DNA from: an uncultured Collinsella sp.
GTDB taxonomy: Bacteria; Actinomycetota; Coriobacteriia; Coriobacteriales; Coriobacteriaceae
DNA: 15,252 nucleotides
Direction: 5' to 3'
Assembly (NCBI GenBank): GCA_905209765.1
Contig: CAJLUE010000041.1
Location: forward strand, 1-15,252
The notes under the pieces are model-generated. The model did no database searches and was not told the origin of the DNA. It saw nothing but the letters and a program-made list of their open reading frames with translations. Below, piece after piece: positions 1 to 5,565 of the stretch. Positions within the stretch are counted from its first letter, which is position 1. Each line of letters begins with the position of its first letter. The position numbers were made by a program, and so were the translations under genes.

Positions 1-302
1 GACACTTGAAGTGTCCATCCTCGCAGTATCCGGTTCTCAAGGTGCACGCCTGCGCTGGTTCCCGGTTGCACCGGGCCGCGCGGCAAGGAGATATATTGCC
101 AGACCGCGAAGCGATGTGGGACGTCAATTCCACTCTTCACAAGTCCTACACAACATATCGCTTCCTATATAAGTAATAGAAAGGCTGATGCAGAAAACTG
201 CACGTATCAGATGATGACCCTTCGATTAAGAGATATATAAAGATCGGTCACCTGTAAGTGTCTATCTACCCGCGCTTTTGCTATATAAACCAACGCTCTA
301 GA
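1..302. other. Intergenic region with several hairpins, no recognised gene
   Basis: I see no convincing gene here. The sequence holds a run of inverted repeats: 1-15 (6-bp arms, 3-nt loop), 61-75 (CCCGGT/ACCGGG, 3-nt loop), 82-100 (GGCAA/TTGCC), 108-118 with 154-164 (11-bp arms with one wobble pair) and 185-210 (a bulged CTGAT-GCAG/CTGC-ATCAG stem). There are also four TATATA-type boxes near 91, 167, 232 and 283. The minus strand has a TAGACA box (about 248-253) followed by TATATA 19 nt downstream, a weak promoter match that would read leftward out of the window. The plus-strand frame from position 3 to the TAA at 174-176 is open, but its residues do not resemble a protein I know. A leader RNA for the gene to the left is possible but unproven. 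Confidence 0.4.
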
Positions 303-339
303 TAAAAAGAGGGAGTGCCGCGCACAGTGCGACACTCCC
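303..339 (-). terminator. Rho-independent terminator of the infC-rpmI-rplT operon
   Basis: Read on the minus strand, GGGAGTG (339-333) and CACTCCC (317-311) form a stem with a nested CGCA/TGCG hairpin inside, and the stem is followed by a T-rich run (TCTTTTTATC, about 310-301). It lies about 20 nt beyond the rplT stop codon, where the last gene of the operon should end. The T-tract is present only in the leftward direction. Confidence 0.85.
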
Positions 340-360
340 CTAGCGATTCAACAGAATCTA

Positions 361-720
361 TTAGGCCTCGAGAGCCTTCTTGGCAATGGCAGCCAGCTCG
401 TTGAAGGACTCGATGTCCTCGTAAGCCATCTGAGCCAGGACCTTACGGTCGAGCTCGATGCCGGCAACCTTCAGGCCGTGCATGAACTGAGAGTAAGAGA
501 TGTCGTTCAGGCGAGCAGCGGCGTTGATACGGGTGATCCAGAGAGAGCGGATCTCGCGCTTCTTGTTGCGGCGATCACGATACTGATACTGCAGGGAGTG
601 CTGGACCTGCTCTTTAGCATGCTTGTAAGTACGCGAAGCGGCACCGTAGTAACCCTTCGCACGGTGCATAACGGTACGGCGCTTCTTCTTGGCGGCAACA
701 GCGCGCTTAATACGTGCCAT
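361..720 (-). CDS. rplT: 50S ribosomal protein L20
   Basis: This is ribosomal protein L20 (bL20), a 119-residue 23S rRNA-binding protein needed early in assembly of the large subunit. The product has the family's usual length, the very basic N-terminal extension (MARIKRAV...KKKRR, with KGYYGAASR at about 22-30) and the globular C-terminal half with WITRINAAAR at about 61-70 and YSQFMHGL at 76-83. The ATG is preceded by AGGAG 10 nt upstream. It is the last gene of infC-rpmI-rplT, 46 nt after rpmI and just before a strong terminator. In Bacillus and E. coli L20 represses this operon at the RNA level; whether it does so here is inference, but the infC leader looks regulatory. Confidence 0.98.
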   Translation of the reverse strand: MARIKRAVAAKKKRRTVMHRAKGYYGAASRTYKHAKEQVQHSLQYQYRDRRNKKREIRSLWITRINAAARLNDISYSQFMHGLKVAGIELDRKVLAQMAYEDIESFNELAAIAKKALEA

Positions 721-766
721 GTTCTATCAACTCCTAGACGGTAAAACGAAAAACGGGAACGCGAAC

Positions 767-958
767 TTAGGCGAGACGCGACTTGATGACCTTGCGGTCG
801 GCAGCGGCGATCTCGGTCTCCTGACGGAAGCCACGCTTACGCTTGGTGGACTTCTTGCTCAGGATGTGGCTCTTGAAAGCCTTGGCGCGCATAAGCTTGC
901 CGGTACCAGTCTTGCGGAAACGCTTCTTGGTGCCGCTGTGGGACTTCATCTTAGGCAT
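767..958 (-). CDS. rpmI: 50S ribosomal protein L35
   Basis: This is ribosomal protein L35 (bL35), a small basic protein of the large subunit. It is 63 residues long, normal for the family, and carries the typical start MPKMKSHSGTKKRF, the central KAFKSHIL and the basic KSTKRKR stretch. The ATG has a strong ribosome-binding site (AAGGAG, 6 nt spacing). It sits 32 nt downstream of infC and upstream of rplT, the conserved bacterial order, so the three are almost certainly co-transcribed. Confidence 0.98.
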   Translation of the reverse strand: MPKMKSHSGTKKRFRKTGTGKLMRAKAFKSHILSKKSTKRKRGFRQETEIAAADRKVIKSRLA

Positions 959-990
959 GAAATACTCCTTAATCGGTTACAGAACACTAG

Positions 991-1545
991 TTACTTAGTA
1001 TCGCTTGCCGCTTTATCCTCATCGAAGGCGCCCTTAATCGGGGCGAGCAGCATAAGCATGTTACGGCCTTCCATCTTAGGCTTGGACTCGACCGTAGCGT
1101 AAGGCTTGAGATCCTCGGCGAGACGCTCGAGAACGTTAAGGCCCTGCTCCGGGTGAGCCATCTCACGGCCGCGGAACATGATGGTGATCTTAACGCGTGC
1201 GCCCTTCTTGAGGAAACGCAGAACGTGGCCCTTCTTGGTCTCGTAATCGCCAACGTCAATCTTGGGTCGGAACTTCATTTCCTTGACCTCGACCTTGGAC
1301 TGGTTCTTACGAGCAGCCTTGGCCTTCATGGCCTGCTGGTACTTGAACTTACCGTAGTCCATGACCTTGCAGACCGGCGGCTCCGCGTTGGGAGCGATCT
1401 CGACCAGGTCGAGACCCTGATCGTCAGCGACGCGCTGGGCATCGCGGATGGCGAACAGGCCGAGCTGAGAACCATCGACGCCAATCAAACGGCACGAAGA
1501 TGCAGTGATCTCGTCGTTGATGCGGGTGTCATCAGACTTAGCTAT
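991..1545 (-). CDS. infC: Translation initiation factor IF-3 (probable AUA start)
   Basis: IF-3 binds the 30S subunit, prevents premature joining of 50S and checks the start codon and initiator tRNA. Counting from my preferred start, the N-terminal domain runs from about 7 to 75 (TRINDEI near 7-13, signature KVMDYGKFKYQQ at 60-71), then a lysine-rich linker, then the C-terminal domain at about 85-172 (KEMKFRP, MFRGREM). Two starts are possible. The ATG at 1560-1558 gives 189 residues but has only a T-rich run upstream and no ribosome-binding site; the sequence ATGGAGGTAGGG itself contains GGAGG. That GGAGG is 8 nt before the ATA at 1545-1543, giving 184 residues beginning (M)AKSDDTRIN, which fits the family N-terminus well. 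infC is well known to use rare starts such as AUU, allowing IF-3 to repress its own translation, so I prefer AUA. If only standard starts are allowed, the gene ends at 1560. It is the first gene of the operon. Confidence 0.9.
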   Translation of the reverse strand: MAKSDDTRINDEITASSCRLIGVDGSQLGLFAIRDAQRVADDQGLDLVEIAPNAEPPVCKVMDYGKFKYQQAMKAKAARKNQSKVEVKEMKFRPKIDVGDYETKKGHVLRFLKKGARVKITIMFRGREMAHPEQGLNVLERLAEDLKPYATVESKPKMEGRNMLMLLAPIKGAFDEDKAASDTK

Positions 1546-1564
1546 TTTCCCTACCTCCATTCAT

Positions 1565-1598
1565 AAAAAAATAACCCGGCGCTTCTTTGCAACCAGGT
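1565..1598 (-). promoter_or_regulatory. Attenuator-like terminator hairpin in the infC leader
   Basis: On the minus strand, ACCTGGTTGC (1598-1589) can pair with GCGCCGGGT (1582-1574), making nine base pairs with one bulged U around an AAAGAA loop. It is followed at once by TATTTTTTT (1573-1565). This has the form of an intrinsic terminator, yet it lies between the likely promoter and infC. A second possible helix, 1649-1641 with 1604-1596 (eight of nine pairs), shares bases 1596-1598 with the 5' arm of the terminator, so the two could compete. Position and form recall the L20-controlled leaders of Firmicutes infC operons, though I see no clear sequence match to them. Confidence 0.55.
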
Positions 1599-1678
1599 CG
1601 TACACATAGACATCCTCGGTATGAGGAAGGGAATCTAGGTTGTATGACCAGTCAGCTGCTCATTGGCGCCAAAAGGTG

Positions 1679-1694
1679 GGAACCCTCGGGTTCC
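1679..1694 (-). promoter_or_regulatory. Leader hairpin upstream of infC
   Basis: GGAACC and GGTTCC form a perfect stem around a CGAG tetraloop (minus-strand reading), about 25 nt downstream of the predicted transcription start of the infC operon. It is probably part of the folded leader RNA; no specific ligand or protein site is recognisable. Confidence 0.4.
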
Positions 1695-1727
1695 TCTTTA
1701 GGGCATTGCGGAAACAACGCCTTACAA

Positions 1728-1736
1728 ATAATAACA
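1728..1736 (-). promoter_or_regulatory. Probable promoter of the infC operon (extended -10)
   Basis: The minus strand reads TGT-TATTAT, an extended -10 element (TGn plus a hexamer matching TATAAT at five of six positions). The -35 region (ATGTGA about 17 nt upstream) is a poor match, as is common for extended -10 promoters. Start of transcription would be near 1721, giving a leader of roughly 175 nt before infC. It lies just downstream of the terminator at 1767-1789, which isolates it from the tRNA gene. Confidence 0.45.
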
Positions 1737-1766
1737 CGTACCGCGCGTTATCACATTACGTACACG

Positions 1767-1789
1767 AAAAAGGGGGTCTTGACCCCCTT
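1767..1789 (-). terminator. Second copy of the tRNA terminator
   Basis: On the minus strand, AAGGGGGTC and GACCCCCTT form a perfect stem, followed by TTT. It lies 19 nt beyond the tRNA 3' fragment at 1808-1830 and is nearly identical to the terminator at 1950-1972, differing mainly in one inner base. It would stop any read-through before the infC promoter. Confidence 0.75.
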
Positions 1790-1807
1790 GAAACGCAGGT
1801 GCATGTA

Positions 1808-1830
1808 TGGTGCCCGAGGCGAGACTCGAA
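1808..1830 (-). pseudogene. tRNA-Leu 3'-end fragment (displaced or duplicated)
   Basis: Read on the minus strand, this is the T-loop, 3' T-stem, 3' acceptor arm, discriminator A and CCA of the tRNA-Leu at 1992-2078. The identity covers 31 bp without mismatch (1800-1830 against 1984-2014) and then stops abruptly inside the T-arm. The 5' two thirds of the tRNA are missing, so this cannot make a tRNA. It keeps the same trailer layout and terminator as the intact gene. Confidence 0.8.
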
Positions 1831-1838
1831 GGGCCTTC

Positions 1839-1914
1839 GCTTCGCGAAGCCCCGGGCTTCGGGCGCACGGCGCCCTCGCCACGCTCCGCTACAAACAGGC
1901 CACAGGCCTGTTTG
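1839..1914. repeat. Cluster of palindromes between the tRNA-Leu copies
   Basis: Four inverted repeats lie almost end to end: GCTTCGCGAAGC (1839-1850), GAAGCCC/GGGCTTC around one base (1846-1860, sharing bases with the first), GGGCGC/GCGCCC with a 3-nt loop (1861-1875), and a 10-bp stem CAAACAGGCC/GGCCTGTTTG with a 3-nt loop (1892-1914). The stretch is very GC-rich, has no plausible coding frame, and is confined to the insert between the two direct repeats. Confidence 0.6.
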
Positions 1915-1949
1915 CTTAACGCTCCGCGCGCTCACGCGAGTTCGGCACG

Positions 1950-1972
1950 AAAAAGGGGGCCTTGACCCCCTT
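1950..1972 (-). terminator. Rho-independent terminator of tRNA-Leu
   Basis: Minus-strand AAGGGGG and CCCCCTT form a stem around a TCAAGG loop, followed by TTT. It starts 20 nt after the encoded CCA of the tRNA-Leu gene, a normal distance for a monocistronic tRNA terminator. Confidence 0.8.
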
Positions 1973-1991
1973 GAACGCTCACTTGCATGTA

Positions 1992-2078
1992 TGGTGCCCG
2001 AGGCGAGACTCGAACTCGCACGTTGTTGCCAACGGTGGATTTTGAGTCCACTGCGTCTGCCAATTCCGCCACTCGGGC
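1992..2078 (-). tRNA. tRNA-Leu (anticodon CAA)
   Basis: This 87-nt gene folds as a class II tRNA. The acceptor stem is GCCCGAG/CTCGGGC, followed by discriminator A and an encoded CCA. The D-arm region TGGCGGAATTGGCAGACGC is typical of leucine tRNAs. The anticodon stem GTGGA/TCCAC encloses the loop CTCAAAA, giving anticodon CAA (reads UUG). A long variable arm (CGTTGGCAACAACG) and the T-arm GCGAG-TTCGAGT-CTCGC complete it. It lies 39 nt downstream of the transglutaminase-like gene on the same strand and could be transcribed from there or from its own weak promoter. Its 3' end is duplicated at 1808-1830. Confidence 0.96.
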
Positions 2079-2117
2079 ACGTAATGCGTGAGTTAGTTTA
2101 TCACAGCTTTCTGTTGA

Positions 2118-3551
2118 TTAGTCCGAAAATGGAACTTCGAGCATTTCGATAAGCTCAACCTTGCGCAACATCTCCCGCTTACGACATCCACGCCCATCAA
2201 CCGAGGCCTCGCCCATCTGGTTGTCATAGGGATCCTCGCGCATGCCATCGAAAGCAGGCACAAATTCAGCCTGGAATCGATTGTTAGCCACCATACGCCA
2301 CGGGTCGAGATTGCCAAAGTAGTGACGACGACGCCACTCTTCCCCCATCCTGCGCGCCGAGGACCCAAACGAAACATCGGCGTTAAGCCAACCAGTCTGG
2401 GGTGTGTAGAACTCGGCCCAATCGTGCGGCCCCACCGAGTCGGGCGCAACATACAGGCCACTCTGCCAGCGGGCAGGAACGTCCGCGATACGGCACATGG
2501 TGATAAACGTGAGCGCCATAACGCCGCAATCGCCGCGGAGCGAATGCGCACAGTCGTCGGCAATAGATCCCAAAAGCAGGTACGGTGGCTGATAGCGATA
2601 GTCGATATGTTGCGTCAGATAATCATAGATGGCGCGAGCGCGATCGAGCGGATCCTCGAGCCCGTCAATAACACGCTCCGTCAGCTGTAGCAGATACGGC
2701 GTAAACGCAATGTGCGGACGGTCCTCGGAAGTGTCCTCGGGCAGCGGCGTGTCCATGCACGTATGCGATGGGAGCGCGCCACCATAGATATCGCAATAGG
2801 CGGCATCGATGTGATAACGATAGGTCACCGAAAATGAATGTTCAGTCGAAGATGTCCAGGAGACAGTACGAGCCGAAACGTTCTCAGAGGCAACAGTGCC
2901 CTCCGGCGTCATATCTAGAACCTCGACATGAGACTGTTGGCGACAGGCGGCGGCAACGGGCAGCCACGCGCGAACAGTCTCTCCCTCCAGAGCCCCAGGG
3001 ACAGACACGGACGCCTTAAGCGTGATGACGCGACTCAACCCGTTTTGCGACTCCATCTCCTTGAGCATCTGGTTGCGTAGCGCAATTCCGTCCGTAGAAT
3101 CGGGACGCAGGCCCGGAACCTCCTTGGGGTACACGCGAAGCGAATCGAGGAAGTTGTCGAGAACAAACAGCGCGCCATCGATAAAGCGCCAGTCAATTCG
3201 CTTACGGTTAATCAGGTCATCAAACTGCTCTTCGGTAAACTCAGGCCACTCCTCGCGAATCATCGCAATAGCCCGATCGCGCGACACCGAAAAATGAAGC
3301 GGTGTCTCGAGCATGCGATACCGCTCGGCACGAACACAAGCAGCCAGCGAAGGCTCAGGGTTCTGCTCCAAAAGGCAATCGCAGGCAGCAACAGCCTGCG
3401 TCAAATAGCCGGCATCCTTGAGACGAAGAATCTCGGGCGGCAGTCCAATATCGAGATGACGAAAATCATCACAGCAAACATCAACAGAGCAACCAACAGG
3501 ACCCTCGTCAATAACCTTCCCATCCGAAGGCAGCACATTAATAACAGCCAT
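2118..3551 (-). CDS. Transglutaminase-like domain protein
   Basis: This 477-residue protein carries a C-terminal transglutaminase/cysteine-protease-like core at about 300-400. The triad is visible: Cys342 in RGDCG, His376 in PHDWAEFY and Asp392 in LNADVS, preceded by the usual helix IYDYLTQHIDYRY (308-320). The first 165 residues are helical and acidic with no family I recognise; about 175-255 looks like a beta-rich domain before the core, as in other bacterial members. There is no signal peptide or membrane helix, so it is probably cytoplasmic. Members of this family act as peptidases, amidases or cross-linkers; the substrate here is unknown. The open frame extends upstream to 3629, but I chose the ATG at 3551 because it has a GGAG six bases upstream and because a promoter-like -10 box (3586-3591) lies inside the longer version. 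Confidence 0.88.
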   Translation of the reverse strand: MAVINVLPSDGKVIDEGPVGCSVDVCCDDFRHLDIGLPPEILRLKDAGYLTQAVAACDCLLEQNPEPSLAACVRAERYRMLETPLHFSVSRDRAIAMIREEWPEFTEEQFDDLINRKRIDWRFIDGALFVLDNFLDSLRVYPKEVPGLRPDSTDGIALRNQMLKEMESQNGLSRVITLKASVSVPGALEGETVRAWLPVAAACRQQSHVEVLDMTPEGTVASENVSARTVSWTSSTEHSFSVTYRYHIDAAYCDIYGGALPSHTCMDTPLPEDTSEDRPHIAFTPYLLQLTERVIDGLEDPLDRARAIYDYLTQHIDYRYQPPYLLLGSIADDCAHSLRGDCGVMALTFITMCRIADVPARWQSGLYVAPDSVGPHDWAEFYTPQTGWLNADVSFGSSARRMGEEWRRRHYFGNLDPWRMVANNRFQAEFVPAFDGMREDPYDNQMGEASVDGRGCRKREMLRKVELIEMLEVPFSD

Positions 3552-3585
3552 ACCAAACTCCAAGTCACTAGAACGCTTGAAGCCC

Positions 3586-3614
3586 ATTGTAGCGAGATAA
3601 AAAGAAAGCCCCAA
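3586..3614 (-). promoter_or_regulatory. Probable promoter of the transglutaminase-like gene
   Basis: On the minus strand, TTGGGG (3614-3609) and TACAAT (3591-3586) are separated by exactly 17 nt. The -10 matches five of six consensus bases; the -35 is weak beyond its TTG. The start of transcription would fall near 3579, about 28 nt before the chosen ATG at 3551. Confidence 0.5.
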
Positions 3615-3687
3615 CAAGGGAGCCATCAACGCCGATGAACGGTAGCAAAAATGAAATCAGCCCAGTAACCCTGCGGCGTTAAACGAA

Positions 3688-3779
3688 GGAAGCCCCGTCC
3701 CCCGGAACTGTTTCCTTGGCGCGACTTCTGGCGAAGCCAGGTGAGCGCAAAGGAAACAGTGTAGGGGGACGGGGCTTCC
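3688..3779. repeat. 92-nt near-perfect palindrome between fba and the transglutaminase-like gene
   Basis: Perfect 16-bp outer arms (3688-3703 and 3764-3779, GGAAGCCCCGTCCCCC and its complement) enclose a symmetric 3-nt internal loop, a perfect 11-bp stem (3707-3717 and 3750-3760), a GCGC/GCGC stem and an inner CTGGC-GAA-GCCAG hairpin. It is too large and layered for an ordinary terminator, though as it lies about 20 nt after the fba stop and is followed leftward by TTCGTTT it may act as one. The layered form suggests a REP- or MITE-like element. A shorter palindrome of similar design lies at 14137-14203. Confidence 0.75.
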
Positions 3780-3799
3780 GGCGGGAAGTTTAGCGACAC

Positions 3800-4666
3800 T
3801 TACGCCTTGTTGACGGAGCCAAACTCCTCCATGAGCTCCTTGGTGCGGGCAACGATGTTGTCGCGACCAGGCTTGAGGAGCTTGCGGGGGTCGAAGCCCT
3901 TGCCCTGCTGATCCTTGCCAGCCTCGATGTACTCGCGGACGCCCTTGGCGAAGACGAGCTGCAGGTCGGTGTTGACGTTGATCTTGGAGATACCCAGGGA
4001 GATGGCCTTCTTGATCTGATCCTCGGGGATGCCGGTGCCACCGTGCAGGACGAGGGGCAGGTCGCCAGTCTGAGCCTTGATCTCGCCCAGACGCTCGAAG
4101 GAAAGGCCAGCCCAGTCGGCGGGATACACGCCGTGGATGTTGCCGATGCCGCAGGCGAGGAAGTCGACGCCCAGGTCAGCAATCTGCTTGCACTCAGCGG
4201 GGTCAGCGAGCTCGCCGTTGGAGGTCACGCCGTCCTCGGTGCCGCCGATGCCGCCGACCTCGGCCTCGATGGACATGCCCTTGGAGTGGGCAAGCTCAAC
4301 GAGCTCCTTGGTGCGGTCGAGGTTAAGCTGGAAGGTCTCCTCGTGAGAGCCGTCATACATGATGGACGTGAAGCCGGCCTCGATGCACTTGAAGCAGTCC
4401 TCGTAAGAACCGTGATCGAGGTGAAGGGCGACGGGAACGGTAACGCCCGTGGCCTCGACGGCAGCCTTGACCATGTCGGCGCAGACCTTGAAACCGCCCA
4501 TCCACTTAGCGGCACCAGCGGTGCACTGAAGGATCAGCGGAGACTTGGCCTCCTCGGCGGCCTGGAGAATAGCCAGGGTCCACTCGAGGTTGTTGGTGTT
4601 GAAGGCACCGAGAGCGTACTTGCCGGCCTCGGCCTTCTTGAGCATGTCTGCTGCGTTGACGAGCAT
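3800..4666 (-). CDS. fba: Class II fructose-1,6-bisphosphate aldolase
   Basis: This glycolytic and gluconeogenic enzyme reversibly splits fructose-1,6-bisphosphate into dihydroxyacetone phosphate and glyceraldehyde-3-phosphate using a metal ion. The 288-residue product is a complete class II (FbaA/GatY/KbaY) barrel. HLDHG at 82-86 supplies the catalytic Asp84 and zinc ligand His85; His178 (GNIHG) and His208 (LHGG) are the other expected zinc ligands; SIEAEVGGIGGTEDG (132-146) and NVNTD (230-234) are the family glutamate/loop and phosphate-binding motifs. The frame extends upstream to 4762, but the ATG at 4666 has a perfect AGGAGG 8 nt upstream and the protein there aligns with family N-termini. 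Related tagatose-bisphosphate aldolases share these motifs, but there are no sugar-pathway genes beside it. It stands alone with its own promoter. Confidence 0.95.
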   Translation of the reverse strand: MLVNAADMLKKAEAGKYALGAFNTNNLEWTLAILQAAEEAKSPLILQCTAGAAKWMGGFKVCADMVKAAVEATGVTVPVALHLDHGSYEDCFKCIEAGFTSIMYDGSHEETFQLNLDRTKELVELAHSKGMSIEAEVGGIGGTEDGVTSNGELADPAECKQIADLGVDFLACGIGNIHGVYPADWAGLSFERLGEIKAQTGDLPLVLHGGTGIPEDQIKKAISLGISKINVNTDLQLVFAKGVREYIEAGKDQQGKGFDPRKLLKPGRDNIVARTKELMEEFGSVNKA

Positions 4667-4704
4667 AAAAGAAACCTCCTGTAAGGTTGCTCCGATAACG
4701 CCTG

Positions 4705-4740
4705 AGATTTTACCACGGCGCACCCGAGCATAAACGTTCG
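4705..4740 (-). promoter_or_regulatory. Probable fba promoter with overlapping inverted repeat
   Basis: The minus strand contains TGG-TAAAAT, an extended -10 (TGn) with a hexamer matching TATAAT at five of six positions, preceded 16 nt upstream by TTTATG as a weak -35. A short inverted repeat, AAACG-TT-CGTTT (plus-strand reading), overlaps the -35 and could be an operator. Further upstream, CGTCCAAAC at 4756-4764 and its complement at 4823-4831 form 9-bp arms 58 nt apart. Confidence 0.45.
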
Positions 4741-4861
4741 TTTGTTCACGAATATCGTCCAAACAGACTTTTTTTGACCGTTTGCCCTACGGAATCGACC
4801 CGTTGGGGAAAAATAGCTTGACGTTTGGACGCTTCTCGTGCTTTAGAAGCTGACTATAAAG

Positions 4862-5545
4862 CTACACCTGCATGAAAGGGTTCTGCATGAGCTCGCGTGC
4901 CATGGTGGTCGAATCGCCATGGCCGGTTAGGCAAACGGTATCGGGCGGGAGAAGCCGGGCGAGCTTGGAGAGCGAGCGCAGAATCGCCGCCTCGTCGCCA
5001 CCGGCAAGATCGGTGCGGCCGTGGCTACCCGGGAACAGGGTGTCGCCAACAAAGGCGATGCATCCCTGCTCGGTGGCAGCAAACAAGACGATCCCGCCCG
5101 GCGTATGCCCTGGCGTCTCGATCACCTGCAGGCAGATATCGCCCACCTCGAGAGCATCGCCCTCGGCGAGCAGGCGCGTCGGCTCCCCGGGGTCGGGCGT
5201 CTCAATGCCCCACATAGCTCGCTGTTCCTTGATGTTCGCATGCGGCACCGCCACATCCTTAGCACACAGCTCATACTGACAGCCCTCGCCAACGGTGGTT
5301 CGCACGCCGGCAACACCACCAACATGATCGGCGTGGCCATGAGTGCATACGGCGCCAAGCATGCGTACGCCGGGATGCTTGGCTCGAATATGCTCCACCA
5401 GGCGCTCGCCTTCCCATGCGGGGTCGACAATCACGCACTCATTGTCCGAAATAACAGCATAGCTATTGGTCTGAATGGGGCCGTTTACAAGCGTCTCGAT
5501 CTCGACCGATCCCTTGGGAGTTACATCCAAGGACACAGCACTCAT
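4862..5545 (-). CDS. MBL-fold metallo-hydrolase (glyoxalase II-like)
   Basis: This 227-residue protein is a complete metallo-beta-lactamase-fold hydrolase of the hydroxyacylglutathione hydrolase/YcbL type. Metal ligands visible are His69, His71, Asp73 and His74 (THGHADH), His147 (GHTPG), Asp168 (GDTLF) and His209 (TGHG); FPGSHGRTDL at 171-180 is typical of the YcbL branch. It lacks the C-terminal substrate-binding domain of true glyoxalase II, so the thioester substrate is uncertain. No signal peptide is seen. The ATG is preceded by GAGGAGAGG. It is the last gene of recJ-rel-MBL, 84 nt after rel, with a 12-bp hairpin in the gap. A gene of this family near rel is also seen in Firmicutes (as I recall), which supports a conserved neighbourhood. 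Confidence 0.9.
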   Translation of the reverse strand: MSAVSLDVTPKGSVEIETLVNGPIQTNSYAVISDNECVIVDPAWEGERLVEHIRAKHPGVRMLGAVCTHGHADHVGGVAGVRTTVGEGCQYELCAKDVAVPHANIKEQRAMWGIETPDPGEPTRLLAEGDALEVGDICLQVIETPGHTPGGIVLFAATEQGCIAFVGDTLFPGSHGRTDLAGGDEAAILRSLSKLARLLPPDTVCLTGHGDSTTMARELMQNPFMQV

Positions 5546-5565
5546 GTCCCTCTCCTCTCTATAGA

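Larger units (their letters stand above)
1800..2014. repeat. 31-bp perfect direct repeat bounding a 153-bp insert
   Basis: 1800-1830 and 1984-2014 are identical. They cover the 3' end of tRNA-Leu, a favoured target of tyrosine integrases. The similarity continues, less perfectly, through the adjoining terminators (about 1763-1790 against 1946-1973), giving a repeat offset of 183-184 bp. This arrangement could be a collapsed integration scar (intact tRNA rebuilt by the element, old 3' end displaced downstream) or a tandem duplication whose second tRNA decayed. Confidence 0.7.

Noticed and set aside
1..18. Minus-strand ATG at 18-16 that could begin a gene running off the left edge
   Set aside because: Only six codons are visible and the GAGG touches the ATG with no spacing, so there is not enough to call a gene.
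3..176. Plus-strand frame open from the left edge to a TAA at 174-176, with AAGGAG before a TTG at 96
   Set aside because: The translation is not protein-like, third-position bias is weak and the stretch is full of hairpins. Sequence left of the window would be needed to revive it.
1839..1914. CRISPR-like array
   Set aside because: The palindromes differ from each other in sequence and there are no regularly spaced identical repeats or cas genes.
1640..2152. Plus-strand frame of 170 codons across the tRNA-Leu region
   Set aside because: It runs through the tRNA gene, two terminators and the palindrome cluster in the opposite direction. It reflects the duplicated noncoding sequence, not a protein.
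3552..3629. Longer N-terminus for the transglutaminase-like protein
   Set aside because: The 26 extra codons contain the likely -10 box and have no ribosome-binding site, while the internal ATG at 3551 does.
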